Positions 27,974 to 37,701 are shown, counted from the stretch's first letter. The stretch: 64,000 nt of DNA from Naumannella cuiyingiana (GCF_013408305.1 NZ_JACBZS010000001.1:2542001-2606000), one strand, 5' to 3'. Made by a program: numbers and translations. Notes: a model not told the origin generated them from the sequence alone.

Positions 27974-30900
27974 TCAGCGCGCCGGCGCCGGGCCCGGATC
28001 GTCGCCGAACATCGTGTTCAGCGGGGTCGTCGGCTCGTCGCGCTCGGCGTCGCGACGCGGCCGGTTCCCCTTGTCGGACTTGCGGGAGCGGAACTTCTCC
28101 ACGAAGTGGTAGAGCACCGGCACCAGCACCAAGGTGAGCAGCGTCGAGCTGATCAGTCCGCCGATCACCACCACCGCCAGCGGCTGGGAGATGAACACCC
28201 CGCCGCCGGTCAGGCCGAACGCCATCGGGATCAGGGCACAGATGGTCGCCGCTGCCGTCATGATGATCGGTCGCAACCGCAACCGCGCGCCATGGATCAC
28301 GGCATCGTCGACCGATGCGCCCTGGGCTCGATAGTGGTTGATCAGGTCGATCAGCACGATCGCGTTGGTGACCACGATGCCGATCAGCATCAGCAGGCCG
28401 ATCATGGACGCGATGCCGAGCGGTACGCCAGTGAGCAACAGCAGTCCGATCGCGCCGGTCGCCGCGAACGGCACCGAGACCAGCAGGATCAACGGCTGCA
28501 GCAGCGAGCGGAACGTCGCCACCATGATGATGTAGACGATCGCGATCGCCACCCCCATCGCCGCGAAGAGCTGTCCGAAGGCCTCCTGTTGGTCGGCGGA
28601 CACGCCGCCGATGCTCGCCGTGACCCCGCTCGGCAGGCTGATCGTCGCCAGGCCACTCTGCATCTGCGCCGTGACCGCGCCCAGGTCGTCACCGGTCGGC
28701 TTGCCGGTCACCGAGACCGCCCGCGCGCCGTCGATCCGGTTGATCGTCGACGGCGCCGTGATCTCGTTGACCTTACCGACGTCCTTCAGCTTCACCGGCT
28801 TTCCGGTGATGTCCTTCAGGTTCTCGCTGCGGTCGGCCAGCTCGTCGCTCCGGCGCTGCTGCTCGTCGGAATCGGCGCGCTGCTGGCGGGCCTCCTCGAT
28901 CTGGTCGTCCATCTCGCTCAACTGCTCGCGCAGTTGCGAGACCTGCTCCTCCAGCGCGTCCACCTGGGCCTGCTTGGCGGCCGCGCCGGCGCCGGCTCCC
29001 GCTCCCGCGCCGGCTCCCGCTCCCGCGCCGACCCCTCCGCCGGCGTCCGGGGCCTGGGGCAGCGCTCCGGCGGGCGGGGCGGCCGGCACCGGCGCGTTGC
29101 GGGCGTCGTCGAGCTGGCCGAGCAGCTCGTCGAGCTGGTCGGAGAGCTTGTCGCGCTGCTCGCGCAACTGATCCTGCTGCTTGTCGGCCTGCTCCTCGGC
29201 CTTGCGCTTCTGCTCGTCGGCGAGCTCGTCCTGCTCGTCCTTGATCGAGTCCTGCTCGTCCTGCTGGGCATCGGCGGTCTGCTTCTCGGTGACCGGCAGC
29301 TCGAGATTCTCCAGCTCCTCCTTGGTCTTCACCGGCTCGCGCGAGCGCAGCACCACGTCCTGTTCGCTGTCGTTGATCTGCATCTGGCCGAGCGTCGTGC
29401 CGCGCAGCGCCTCCGTGACGGCCGGGCCGATCGTGCCCTGACTCATCCCGTACTGGGCCGCCTTCGACTCGTCGATGTCGACCTGCAGGATGGTCTGCTG
29501 CTCCGACAGGTCGCTCTTCACCTCCGACATGCCGGGGATGGCCTTGAGCATCTCGACCACCCGGTCGGTGCCCTCGGAGACGGCCTTCTCATCGTTGCCC
29601 TGCACCTGGATCGCGATCTCGTTGCCGCCGCCCGTGCCGCCGGCCACCGCGACCTCGATCTCGCCGGCGTCGGGCAGCGCGGTGAGTTGGCCGCGCAACC
29701 GCTCCATCGTCGCGGTGCCGTCGGCGCGATCCTTCAGGGTGATCGAATAGCTGGCGACGTTCGCGCCACCCCCGGTGCCCATGTAGACGTCCCCGCCGCC
29801 GCCGGTGATGGTCGTCGAGTAGGTGTCGATGTCGGGATCGGCCGACAGCACCTGCTCGACCTTCTTCGCGTCCTCGTCGGTGCGCTCGATCGCCGAGCCC
29901 GCCGGCAGCGTCTGCGTCACCTGCAGCGTCGTCTCGCCCGACGAACCGAGGAAGTCCGTCTTCAGGAACGGCGTCATCGCCATGGTCAGGATGAAGATCA
30001 GGATCGCCGCCGCGCTGGTGATCACCGGGTGCCGCAGGGTCCAGCGCAGGATCGGCAGGTAGCCGCGCTGCAGGGGCGTCTCGGCCGAGGCGTGCGCGTC
30101 GTGATCGGCCGGCAGCGAGCTGCCGGTCGGGTACTTCGCGCGCAGCGCGGCGACCTTCGCGCCGATCTGCTCCGGGCTCTTGCCGCGGGCCTGCAGCTTG
30201 GCGACGAGTCGCTCCTCCTTGGCCTGTACGCGGGCGGCGGTCTTCGCCTGGGCCGCGCTCTCCCGCTCGGCCTCCCGCGCCGCCAGTGCGTCCGCCTTGG
30301 CTTGGCGGCGCGCGGCCTTCTCGGGGTTCACCGGGCGGCGCGACGGCCGCATGAACCAGTACGCGAGCACCGGCACGATGGTCAGCGCGACCACCAGCGA
30401 GGCGCCGAGCGCGATCGCGACCGTCACCGAGAACGGCCGGAACAGCTCGCCGACCTGACCGCCGACCAGGGCGATCGGCAAGAACACCGCGACCGTGGTC
30501 AGCGTGGACGCGGTGATCGCGCCCGCGACCTCCTTGACGGACTTGATGATCAGGTCGGCCCCGAACTCGGCGCCGGTGCCCTGGTGGCGCTTGATGTTCT
30601 CGATCACCACGATCGAGTCGTCCACCACCCGGCCGATCGCGACCGTCAGCGCGGCGAGCGTCAGCATGTTCAGGGTGTAGCCGCCCACGAACAGCCCGAT
30701 CATCGCGATCAGCAGCGACAGGGGGATCGAGATCGCGCTGATGATCGTCGGGCGTACCGACCAGAGGAAGATCAGGATGACCACGATCGCCATGATCAGA
30801 CCGAGCACGCCCTCCGTACCCAGGTCCTTGATCGAGTCCTCGATGTAGGGCGCCTGGTCGAACAGCGTGTTGAACCTGGTGTTGCCGCCGAGCTGGGTCT

Positions 30901-31813
30901 GCAGCTCCGGGAGGGCCTGCTTCACCGCGTTGGCGACCTCGACGACATTGCCGTCGGCGGTCTTGGTCACCGTCAGGCCCAGCGCCGGCTGGCCGTCCAC
31001 CCGGAAGATCGAGGTCGACTCGGCCGGCTTGTCCGCCACGTCGGCGACGTCGCCGAGCTTCACCGGTCCGTCGGTGCCCTGCAGCTCCAGGTTCTTCACG
31101 TCGTCCACCGTGGTCAGCGTCTTGCCCACCTGGACATTGATCTGCTGCCCGTCGGCGGTCAGGCTGCCCGCGGGGATCTGCGACTTGTACGCCTGGAAGA
31201 GTTGCTGGAGCTGGCTCGGCTGCACCTTCTTGGCGTCGAGATCGGACTGGCGCAATGTCACCACGACCTCGTTCACCTGCTGGCCGGATACCTCCGTCGA
31301 GCCCACGCCGGGCAGCCCGTTCAGCCGCGGTACCGCGATGTCGTTCAGCTTGTCGCTGAGCTCCTCGGAGCTGTAGTCCGACGAGACACCCAGCGCCAGC
31401 ACCGGCGCGGCGTCGAGGCTGATCGTGGTGACCTTCGGCTCGACATCGGTGGGCAGATTCGCCTTGATCTGGTCGACGGCGCCCTGCAGCTTGTTCTGCA
31501 TGTCGTCGGTGGGAATGCCGAAGTTCCACTCCACCTGGACCTGGCCGAAGCCGGTCGACGACGCCGACGTCGTCTTGGTGATGTCGGCGACGCCGCGTAC
31601 CGCGTCCTCGATCGGCTTCGTCACGTCACGCTCGACCACCTGTGGCGAGGCGCCGGGGTAGGAGGCGGTGATGTAGGCGAAGGGGTAGTCGGTCTGCGGG
31701 ATCAGCTCCTGCTTCAGCGAACGGGTGGCGAACAGGCCGAGGCCCACGATGGTCAGGCACAACAACACGATCACCGCGCGGTTGCCGAGGCTGAGGCGGG
31801 TCAGATGACTCAC
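27974..31813 (-). CDS. RND family efflux permease with two long helical insertions
   Basis: 1,279 residues, about 230 more than usual RND permeases (about 1,030-1,050). The twelve-helix plan is clear: helix 1 at residues 12-30, helix clusters near 330-480 and 1,080-1,235. The charged helix-4 motif GRVVDDSIVVIENIKRHQG contains the aspartates for proton relay. Insertion one (about 488-584) is Ala/Lys/Arg-rich in the cytosolic loop between helices 6 and 7. Insertion two (about 840-1,005) lies in the second extracytoplasmic domain: two coiled coils separated by a Pro-rich linker and a (GA)n run. GTG 31813 with AGGA upstream. It follows a TetR gene, its probable regulator. Closest known types are SwrC/AcrB-like transporters; substrate unknown. 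Confidence 0.9.
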   Translation of the reverse strand: MSHLTRLSLGNRAVIVLLCLTIVGLGLFATRSLKQELIPQTDYPFAYITASYPGASPQVVERDVTKPIEDAVRGVADITKTTSASSTGFGQVQVEWNFGIPTDDMQNKLQGAVDQIKANLPTDVEPKVTTISLDAAPVLALGVSSDYSSEELSDKLNDIAVPRLNGLPGVGSTEVSGQQVNEVVVTLRQSDLDAKKVQPSQLQQLFQAYKSQIPAGSLTADGQQINVQVGKTLTTVDDVKNLELQGTDGPVKLGDVADVADKPAESTSIFRVDGQPALGLTVTKTADGNVVEVANAVKQALPELQTQLGGNTRFNTLFDQAPYIEDSIKDLGTEGVLGLIMAIVVILIFLWSVRPTIISAISIPLSLLIAMIGLFVGGYTLNMLTLAALTVAIGRVVDDSIVVIENIKRHQGTGAEFGADLIIKSVKEVAGAITASTLTTVAVFLPIALVGGQVGELFRPFSVTVAIALGASLVVALTIVPVLAYWFMRPSRRPVNPEKAARRQAKADALAAREAERESAAQAKTAARVQAKEERLVAKLQARGKSPEQIGAKVAALRAKYPTGSSLPADHDAHASAETPLQRGYLPILRWTLRHPVITSAAAILIFILTMAMTPFLKTDFLGSSGETTLQVTQTLPAGSAIERTDEDAKKVEQVLSADPDIDTYSTTITGGGGDVYMGTGGGANVASYSITLKDRADGTATMERLRGQLTALPDAGEIEVAVAGGTGGGNEIAIQVQGNDEKAVSEGTDRVVEMLKAIPGMSEVKSDLSEQQTILQVDIDESKAAQYGMSQGTIGPAVTEALRGTTLGQMQINDSEQDVVLRSREPVKTKEELENLELPVTEKQTADAQQDEQDSIKDEQDELADEQKRKAEEQADKQQDQLREQRDKLSDQLDELLGQLDDARNAPVPAAPPAGALPQAPDAGGGVGAGAGAGAGAGAGAGAAAKQAQVDALEEQVSQLREQLSEMDDQIEEARQQRADSDEQQRRSDELADRSENLKDITGKPVKLKDVGKVNEITAPSTINRIDGARAVSVTGKPTGDDLGAVTAQMQSGLATISLPSGVTASIGGVSADQQEAFGQLFAAMGVAIAIVYIIMVATFRSLLQPLILLVSVPFAATGAIGLLLLTGVPLGIASMIGLLMLIGIVVTNAIVLIDLINHYRAQGASVDDAVIHGARLRLRPIIMTAAATICALIPMAFGLTGGGVFISQPLAVVVIGGLISSTLLTLVLVPVLYHFVEKFRSRKSDKGNRPRRDAERDEPTTPLNTMFGDDPGPAPAR
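28990..29025 (-). repeat. Tandem 18-bp repeat encoding a Gly-Ala run
   Basis: Two exact 18-bp units (28990-29007, 29008-29025) with partial copies on both sides encode the (GA)n segment of the RND permease. Such repeats slip easily, so the length of this linker may vary between strains. Confidence 0.7.
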
Positions 31814-31860
31814 GAGATTCCTAGTTTCTGGTCGAGGAGTTGTCGATCACGGTGTGCCGA

Positions 31861-32550
31861 TCAGCGCCGGTCGGCCGGGTTCGAGTCTGGTTGCTCGGGG
31901 TCAGAGTCCGCATCCGTCTTTCGACCGATGCCGGGCTCGGGGTTGTCACCCATGGCGGTGATCAGGGCGAGCAGCCGTTCGTCGGTGAACATCCCGCGGA
32001 CGAGAACCTCGACCGACGCGCGGCCGAGCCGATGCTGCAGGGCCGCGTCGCGGGGATCGCGGTAGCCGAGGTAGCTCGCCAGTTGGCCGCCGAGGAGCGG
32101 GGCCGCGAGCGAGTACGCCACCAGCATGGCAGTACGCGCCCGCGAATCGTCGCTCGGGCGGACGGTGCCGGCCCGCTCGCCGGCGGCGAGCATCCCCTCG
32201 GTCAACTCCACCATCCGAGCGAACAGTGCGTCGGCCCCCGCGCCGCCCTCGCCGATCATCCGGACCAGATAGGCCCGCAACGGCTCGGCCTCGGCCTGGA
32301 GATCGCGCAGTGCTGCGGGATCGGGCAGGTCGACGCCCTCGAGGATCGGTGCCTTGGCCCGGATGGCTTCGGCGACCAGCTCGTCGCAGGCCGCGCGCAG
32401 ACGCTCCTTGCCGCCGAAATGGTGGATCACCAGTCCGGGGGAGACGTCCGCCCGCTCCGCGATGGCCCGCACGGTCGTGCCGGCGTACCCGCGCTCACCG
32501 AACAGCTCGACCGCGGCGCGGCGGATGCGTTCGGGGGCGTCGGGCGGCAT
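31861..32550 (-). CDS. TetR family transcriptional regulator
   Basis: 229 residues. The N-terminal helix-turn-helix is standard: RIRRAAVELFGERGYAGTTV, then AIAERADVSPGLVIHHFGGK. The C-terminal ligand domain is all helical and ends in an acidic tail. ATG 32550 is preferred over an upstream in-frame start because the -10 element TAACGT ends 7 nt before it. It lies 47 nt upstream of the RND permease in the same direction and probably controls it as well as itself, through the inverted repeat at its promoter. Confidence 0.92.
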   Translation of the reverse strand: MPPDAPERIRRAAVELFGERGYAGTTVRAIAERADVSPGLVIHHFGGKERLRAACDELVAEAIRAKAPILEGVDLPDPAALRDLQAEAEPLRAYLVRMIGEGGAGADALFARMVELTEGMLAAGERAGTVRPSDDSRARTAMLVAYSLAAPLLGGQLASYLGYRDPRDAALQHRLGRASVEVLVRGMFTDERLLALITAMGDNPEPGIGRKTDADSDPEQPDSNPADRR

Positions 32551-32557
32551 GAGCGCT

Positions 32558-32576
32558 ACGTTAAACGCTTGTTCAA
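32558..32576 (-). promoter_or_regulatory. TetR gene promoter with overlapping inverted-repeat operator
   Basis: -10 TAACGT (32563-32558) lies 7 nt before ATG 32550. The 16-bp imperfect palindrome TTGAACAAGCGTTTAA (32576-32561; one mismatch between 6-bp arms) overlaps the -10, the expected position for autorepression by the TetR protein. Confidence 0.55.
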
Positions 32577-32683
32577 TCGCGGGCAAGGCGGGCACCCGAG
32601 AAGTCGATCACATGCCTGCGGGTGCGACCGGTGCGCGCGGTCACCGGATGCGCGTGACTTCCGTCATGGGGTACGCCGGATGC

Positions 32684-33586
32684 TCACCAGCGCCACCGGA
32701 TGCCCAACGATCCCGGGCCGAAGCCGCGACGTCGGTGATGCAGCGTGGTCAGCCCCGTGATGTCGACCGGCTCGATCCTGGATCCGTCGTCGGCGTCGTG
32801 CCAGTAGACATCGGCGGATGCCGGCAACCGGGCGGGGTCGAACTGGACCCAGATCAGCACCTCCTGCATCCGACGCACGACGTGGTGTTCGTAGCAGTCG
32901 TCGGACACGCCGGGGAACTCCAGCTCGTGCTCGACCACGATCTCCTCGCCCCAGCGAACGGGCCGATCGGCAGCGATCCGCGCCGCCAGCATGTTCGGGG
33001 TGTCGGAGAGGATCTGCTCGACCGTCCCACCGCGGACGAGGCCGATGGTGGGCACGGTCTCGTCGGGATCGCTCGGCACGTAGATCAGCGGCAGCGCGTC
33101 GGCCCGATCGTGCTGGCAGCGCCACAGGGTCCGGGTCGAGACCCGGCGCAGGGCGCGATCGGCATCGATCCGGAGCACAACATGGGTGCTCAGGTCGATC
33201 ATGCCCCAACCGTCGCCGAAGCCCAGGCGCCGCAGCGCATCGCCGATGCTGTCGGCATGCATGGCGGCGATGTCGGGTATCGGGGCGGACGCACCGTCGG
33301 GCCCCACGCGCCGCGATGGACCCAACCGGTTGCGCAGGTGCCCGGGCTCGAGCCGCAGCAGCGATTCGATCTGGTCGAGCGCGTCCAGCGAGGCCAGGCG
33401 TTCGGGCCGGCTGCGCCCGGACCGCCAGTAGCTCAGGGTCGCCAGGCTGACCGGCGTACCGCGATCGGCCAGGCGGCTGCGCAACCACTCCAGGGTCCGG
33501 CCCTGCGAGGTCAGCGCGCGGGCGAATGCGGTCGGGAAATCGTTCTCGGCCGGTCGGCGCAGGCGGTGCGGGTCGGGTGCGTTCAC
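32684..33586 (-). CDS. Helix-turn-helix protein with unknown C-terminal domain
   Basis: 300 residues. The N-terminal 75 residues look like an XRE-type DNA-binding domain (FARALTSQGRTLEWLRSRLA, VSLATLSYWRSGRSRPER). The remaining 200 residues form a domain I cannot name, with LRIDADRALRRVSTRTLWRC, WGEEIVVEHELEFPG, HHVVRRMQEVLIWVQFDP and the ending LGIRWRW. The pattern suggests a beta-rich sensor or enzyme-derived domain. GTG 33586 is a plausible start, though not strongly supported. There is no operon partner, so its targets are unknown. Confidence 0.75.
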   Translation of the reverse strand: MNAPDPHRLRRPAENDFPTAFARALTSQGRTLEWLRSRLADRGTPVSLATLSYWRSGRSRPERLASLDALDQIESLLRLEPGHLRNRLGPSRRVGPDGASAPIPDIAAMHADSIGDALRRLGFGDGWGMIDLSTHVVLRIDADRALRRVSTRTLWRCQHDRADALPLIYVPSDPDETVPTIGLVRGGTVEQILSDTPNMLAARIAADRPVRWGEEIVVEHELEFPGVSDDCYEHHVVRRMQEVLIWVQFDPARLPASADVYWHDADDGSRIEPVDITGLTTLHHRRRGFGPGSLGIRWRW

Positions 33587-33766
33587 ATTGCGGGCCCGCG
33601 GTAAGTGAAGAGCCAGCGATTAGCGTTCTCGGGAGCGGGGTGTCGGGGAGCTGAACGGATGGGCTGCGCTGAACCCGACGTTCGTTCGGGGGGACTCGTC
33701 CGGCACCTCGCTTCCGCCGTGCACCATTGTGCAGCAGGAGTAGGAACTGCTGTCATGTGACGCAGA

Positions 33767-34306
33767 TTACGGGTTGTGCGGTGAGTCGCTGCCCGACCCC
33801 GGCGGCGGTACGCCGAACTCCGGCCGGGTCGCCGACCCGCCCCCCAGCAACTGCTCCCGCAGGATGTCGCCGTGCCCGGCGTGCCGCGCGAGCTCGCGGA
33901 TCATGTGCAACATGATCCAGCACAGCGAGACCGTGCCGATCCGCTCGTGGTGCACCTCGTGGTCGAGGTCGAACTCGGCGGCGATCTCGCGGCTACGGGC
34001 GCAGGCCCGCTCGAACGCCGCGGTCGCCTCGTCGAGCGTCAGGCCCTCGGGTGTGGCGAAGCTGGCGTCGTCGCCGTAGCCGTAGCCGTCCCACTCCGAC
34101 TCCGGCAGCGCCGCCAACCGGCGCTGGAACCAGGATCGCTCCGCGGCCGCGGCGTGGGTGAGCAGCGCGAGCGGGGTGGTCAGCGAGGGCACCAGCCTGC
34201 GGCGCGCGTCGGCATCGGACAGCCCGCGGACGCTCGCCACCAGCTCGGCCCGGTTGTCGTCGAGCATCGCCTCGAGCAGTTCGCGATCGGCCCCCGTCGT
34301 GATCAT
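33767..34306 (-). CDS. DinB-like / DUF664 family protein
   Basis: 179 residues with the four-helix DinB fold signature of actinobacterial DUF664 proteins: LLEAMLDDNRAELVASVRGL, the LLTHAAAAERSWFQRRL helix with its conserved histidine, and SLCWIMLHMIRELARHAGHGDILRE with the His-x3-His-type metal ligands. Relatives include mycothiol-dependent enzymes such as maleylpyruvate isomerase, so a thiol-transferase role is possible but unproven. ATG 34306; CAGACT lies 8 nt upstream. It lies 34 nt downstream of msrA in the same direction and may be co-transcribed with it. Confidence 0.85.
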   Translation of the reverse strand: MITTGADRELLEAMLDDNRAELVASVRGLSDADARRRLVPSLTTPLALLTHAAAAERSWFQRRLAALPESEWDGYGYGDDASFATPEGLTLDEATAAFERACARSREIAAEFDLDHEVHHERIGTVSLCWIMLHMIRELARHAGHGDILREQLLGGGSATRPEFGVPPPGSGSDSPHNP

Positions 34307-34340
34307 GGGCAGGGAGTCTGCCGTATCGGAACGGCCGGGG

Positions 34341-35033
34341 CTACTCCTCTCGCCCGAGCACGGACTCCTGGCTCGGCACCTGGTCCTGCCGCAGCACGCC
34401 GACCGGGCAACTGACGCCGTTGGGGCCGTGGTTGCAGTAGCCGCCTGGGTTCTTGATCAGATACTGCTGGTGATAGTCCTCGGCCCAGTAGAACGGGCTC
34501 GCCTCGACGATCTCGGTGGTGATCGTGCCGAAGCCGGCGTCGGTGAACCGTTGCTGGTAGAGATCGCGCACGCGCTCCGCGGTGGCGAACTGCTCGGGGG
34601 TGGTGGTCAGGATCAGCGAGCGGTACTGCGTACCCACGTCATTTCCCTGCCGCATCCCCTGGGTGGGGTTGTGGTTTTCGAAGAAGACCTTCAGCAGTTC
34701 CTCGAAGCTGACCCGGTTCGGGTCGTAGGCGACCTTGACGACCTCGGCGTCGCCGGTACGCCCGGAGCAGACCTCCTCATAGGTCGGGTTCGGGGTGAAC
34801 CCGCCCTGGTAGCCGACCCCGGTATTGGTCACCCCGTCGGTGAGCCAGTACAGGCGCTCCGCGCCCCAGAAACAGCCCATCCCGAAGTAGGCGACCTCGG
34901 ACCCCTCGGGCACCTCGTCGAGCGGGATCCCGTAGGCGAGGTGCTTCGGGATCGGGGCCAGCACCGGGGTGTCGCGCCCGGGCAGCGCGCGGTCGGCCGT
35001 GACCATCTCGGGGGTGAAGTTGCGGAAGAGCAT
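34341..35033 (-). CDS. msrA: Peptide-methionine (S)-S-oxide reductase
   Basis: 230 residues, repairs oxidised methionine. The catalytic motif is GCFWGAER with C54; [20 protein letters not shown] and [24 protein letters not shown] (landmark region near residues 115-140) are typical. The resolving cysteines are in the C-terminal [15 protein letters not shown] prefer ATG 35033 because CAGACT lies 6 nt upstream, in line with the leaderless pattern; GTG 35048 is the alternative. It is divergent from the sulfatase gene. Confidence 0.95.
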   Translation of the reverse strand: MLFRNFTPEMVTADRALPGRDTPVLAPIPKHLAYGIPLDEVPEGSEVAYFGMGCFWGAERLYWLTDGVTNTGVGYQGGFTPNPTYEEVCSGRTGDAEVVKVAYDPNRVSFEELLKVFFENHNPTQGMRQGNDVGTQYRSLILTTTPEQFATAERVRDLYQQRFTDAGFGTITTEIVEASPFYWAEDYHQQYLIKNPGGYCNHGPNGVSCPVGVLRQDQVPSQESVLGREE

Positions 35034-35078
35034 GCCTCCAGTCTGCACCCGCCGCCAAGGCTGCGCAGCCGCGGGCGA

Positions 35079-35084
35079 TAGGTT
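35079..35084 (+). promoter_or_regulatory. -10 element (TAGGTT) for the sulfatase gene
   Basis: TAGGTT predicts a start near 35091, just before the GGAGGTGGGA ribosome-binding site and ATG 35102. Confidence 0.4.
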
Positions 35085-35101
35085 TTCGGCGGAGGTGGGA
35101 G

Positions 35102-36634
35102 ATGGCGGAGTCGATTGCGTCGCGGGCCAGTGGTCCCCGCGCGATCCGCCACGACCGGCCCAACATCATGGTCGTCTGCGTCGACCAGATGCGCGGCGAC
35201 GCGCTGTCCTCGGCCGGTCATCCCGTGGTTCGTACGCCACACCTGGACGAGCTGGCCGGCGAGGGAACGCGGTACGCCCGGGCGTACTCCGCGACGCCGA
35301 CCTGCGTTCCGGCCCGGGTGGGGTTGTTCACCGGTCAGTCGCAGGAGCGGCACGGGCGCTACGGCTATCGGGAGGGCGTGCCGTTCGCGGACGCGCACCC
35401 CGTGACGATGCAGGCGGTGCTGCGCGAGCACGGCTACCAGACCCAGGCGATCGGCAAGATGCACGTCTTTCCCGAGCGGTCGCGCTGCGGCTTCGACGAT
35501 GTTCGGCTGCACGACGGATTCCTGCACTTCTCCCGGCGCTACGGCGGGCGCAATCTTGCCGCGCACGACGACTATCTGGCCTGGCTCCGTCGCCAGCCCG
35601 AGGTCGGGCCGGACGCGGACGGCTTCGGTGACGGGGTCGGGCCGAACTCGATGGTCGCGGTGCCGTGGACGCTGCCCGAGCGGCTGCACCCGACGAACTG
35701 GGTCGCCCAGGAGACCGTCGACTGGTTGGCGCGACGCGATCCGACGGTGCCGTTCTTCTGCTACGTGTCGTTCCACCGCCCGCACGCGCCGTTCAATCCG
35801 CCGCGGTGGGCCTTCGACCAGTACCTGCACGGTCCGCGCACCGAACCGCCGCGCGGGGACTGGATCGACGATTTTGCCGAGTTTCGCCGCGATGATCATC
35901 ACCAGACCGTCATGGGTCGGCTCGACCCGCAGACCCGGCACCGCGCGGTTGCCGGTTACCACGGCAACATCAGTCACCTCGACCTGCAGATCAACCGGAT
36001 CCGCGAGGCGCTCGCCGATCATGAGCTGCTCGACGACACCGTGATCATCTTCACCTCCGACCACGGCGAGATGCTCGGTGATCATGACATGTATCGCAAG
36101 AGCGTCGGCTACGAGGGCAGTGCGCGGGTGCCGCTGATCGTCCGGCCGGCGCCGCGGTTCAGCCCGGAGGCACCGCGCGGTCAGGTACGCAGCGAGGTCA
36201 CCGAGCTGCGCGACATCGCACCGACGGTGCTGGAGTTCGCCGGTGTGGCGGCGCCGCCGTCGATGGACGGGGCGAGCCTGGCGCCGGGCGCGGTCGGCGG
36301 CGAGGTGGCCCGGTGGCGTGATCATCTGCACGGCGAGCACGTGCATTTCGATCAGTCCCTGCAGTGGGTGACCGACGGCCGGCGGAAGTTCTTGTGGGCA
36401 TCGGCGAAGGGCATCGAGCAGTTCTTCGACCTCGAGGCCGACCCGCACGAGCTGCACAATCTGATCGACGACCCCGCGCGCTCGGACGAGATCGCGCTCT
36501 GGCGCCGGCGGCTGGTGGACGACCTGACCGGGCGCGAGGAGGGCTTCGTCGCCGACGCGGCGCTGGTCCCCGGCCGCGCGGTGCGTACCGAACGCTCCGA
36601 CATCGCCGCCCTCGCCGACGCCTGGCCGGGCTGA
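35102..36634 (+). CDS. Type I sulfatase
   Basis: 510 residues of the alkaline-phosphatase superfamily. The sulfatase signature CVPAR (C68) matches C-x-P-x-R, so C68 would be converted to formylglycine. N-terminal metal ligands are in [12 protein letters not shown], and C-terminal ligands in [14 protein letters not shown]. No signal peptide is visible, so it is probably cytoplasmic. The closest general types are choline-sulfatase-like or arylsulfatase-like enzymes; the substrate is not determined. A formylglycine-generating enzyme gene is not in the window. ATG 35102 has GGAGGTGGGA next to it. Confidence 0.92.
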   Translation: MAESIASRASGPRAIRHDRPNIMVVCVDQMRGDALSSAGHPVVRTPHLDELAGEGTRYARAYSATPTCVPARVGLFTGQSQERHGRYGYREGVPFADAHPVTMQAVLREHGYQTQAIGKMHVFPERSRCGFDDVRLHDGFLHFSRRYGGRNLAAHDDYLAWLRRQPEVGPDADGFGDGVGPNSMVAVPWTLPERLHPTNWVAQETVDWLARRDPTVPFFCYVSFHRPHAPFNPPRWAFDQYLHGPRTEPPRGDWIDDFAEFRRDDHHQTVMGRLDPQTRHRAVAGYHGNISHLDLQINRIREALADHELLDDTVIIFTSDHGEMLGDHDMYRKSVGYEGSARVPLIVRPAPRFSPEAPRGQVRSEVTELRDIAPTVLEFAGVAAPPSMDGASLAPGAVGGEVARWRDHLHGEHVHFDQSLQWVTDGRRKFLWASAKGIEQFFDLEADPHELHNLIDDPARSDEIALWRRRLVDDLTGREEGFVADAALVPGRAVRTERSDIAALADAWPG

Positions 36635-36670
36635 GCACCGCCGCCCTCGGACCGCCCCGCCGCCGGCGGC

Positions 36671-37642
36671 TCAGATCGTCAGCAGCGTCCGGCCGATTGC
36701 GCGGCGCTCCTCGATCGTGCGGTGGGCCTCGGCGGCGTCGGCGAGCGGGAACGTCTGGCCGATGGTGACCGCGAGCTCGCCGGTGCGGGCGAGCTCCAGC
36801 GCCTCGTCGGCCAGGCCGGGCTCGGCCGCGTTGATCTTGCCGAGGTCGACGACGCGGATCCGCGGATCGTCCACGGCGGCGAACCCGCCCGATGCGGCGC
36901 CGTAGCCGACCAGTGCGCCGCCGTCGGCGAGCAGGCCCGCCGCCGCGCGGCCGACGTCGCCGCCCGCGCCGTCGAAGACGACCTGCGGCCGGGCCGACAC
37001 CGCGTCGCTCCACCGCGGGTCGGTGCTCGCCACGATCTCGCTCGCGCCGAGCGCGCGCAGGCGTTCGCCCTTGGCGGCGCTGCCGACGGCGGCGATCACC
37101 TCGGCGCCGGCGCGCACCGCGAGCTGGGTGAGCAGCGTCCCGAGCCCGCCCGAGGCCGCGGTGATCAACACGGTGTCGCCCGCGGCGACGTCGACCGCGC
37201 GCCAGGCGGCGAGCGCGGTCTTGCCGTCGTGCACCAGGGCGGTGGCCAGGTCGAGGCCGAGCCCCGCGGGTACGCGGGTCAGGTCGTCGGCCTGCGCGAG
37301 GGCGCGCTCGGCGTACCCGCCGACCGGGACGCGGCCGCCGACCCGGGCGGTGACGGTGGCCCCGACCAGGCCGTCGTCGACGCCCGCGCCCACGGCCGCG
37401 ACGGTGCCGCCGACGCCGCCGCCCGGGACATAGGGCGCGGTGATCTTGAAGTAGTCGGCGCCCCAGCCGCTGCGCAGCCGCACGTCGAGGAACATCACGT
37501 CGGCGAAAACGGTGTTGATCACCACCTGACCGGCGCCCGGCTCCGCGGCCGGCACCTCCCGGGGCCGCAATACGTCCGGCGGGCCGAACTCCTCGACGAT
37601 GATCGCTCGGATGGCCGCCGTGGGCGCGGTAGGTGTCGTCAT
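36671..37642 (-). CDS. NADP-dependent quinone-oxidoreductase-like MDR protein
   Basis: 323 residues of the zinc-free medium-chain dehydrogenase/reductase family. The GroES-like N-terminus (FGPPDVLRPREVPAAEPGAGQV) is followed by a Rossmann domain with ITAASGGLGTLLTQLAVRAG near residue 147. No structural or catalytic zinc cysteines are present. Such proteins reduce quinones or alpha,beta-unsaturated carbonyls using NADPH. ATG 37642 follows a TAGCGT -10 by 7 nt. It converges on the sulfatase gene and has no operon partner on its strand. Confidence 0.92.
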   Translation of the reverse strand: MTTPTAPTAAIRAIIVEEFGPPDVLRPREVPAAEPGAGQVVINTVFADVMFLDVRLRSGWGADYFKITAPYVPGGGVGGTVAAVGAGVDDGLVGATVTARVGGRVPVGGYAERALAQADDLTRVPAGLGLDLATALVHDGKTALAAWRAVDVAAGDTVLITAASGGLGTLLTQLAVRAGAEVIAAVGSAAKGERLRALGASEIVASTDPRWSDAVSARPQVVFDGAGGDVGRAAAGLLADGGALVGYGAASGGFAAVDDPRIRVVDLGKINAAEPGLADEALELARTGELAVTIGQTFPLADAAEAHRTIEERRAIGRTLLTI

Positions 37643-37649
37643 GGCAGCG

Positions 37650-37655
37650 ACGCTA
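37650..37655 (-). promoter_or_regulatory. -10 element (TAGCGT) of leaderless MDR oxidoreductase promoter
   Basis: TAGCGT on the minus strand ends 7 nt before ATG 37642; no ribosome-binding site. Confidence 0.5.
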
Positions 37656-37701
37656 GGAGCTCAACCACGCTGGAGGTCAACCCGCGCACTCGCGCCGCGG
37701 A

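Noticed and set aside
28106-32065. A 1,319-codon open frame opposite the RND permease
   Set aside because: Same reason: mirror of a real gene, with low-complexity His/Arg/Asp-rich composition and no domain.
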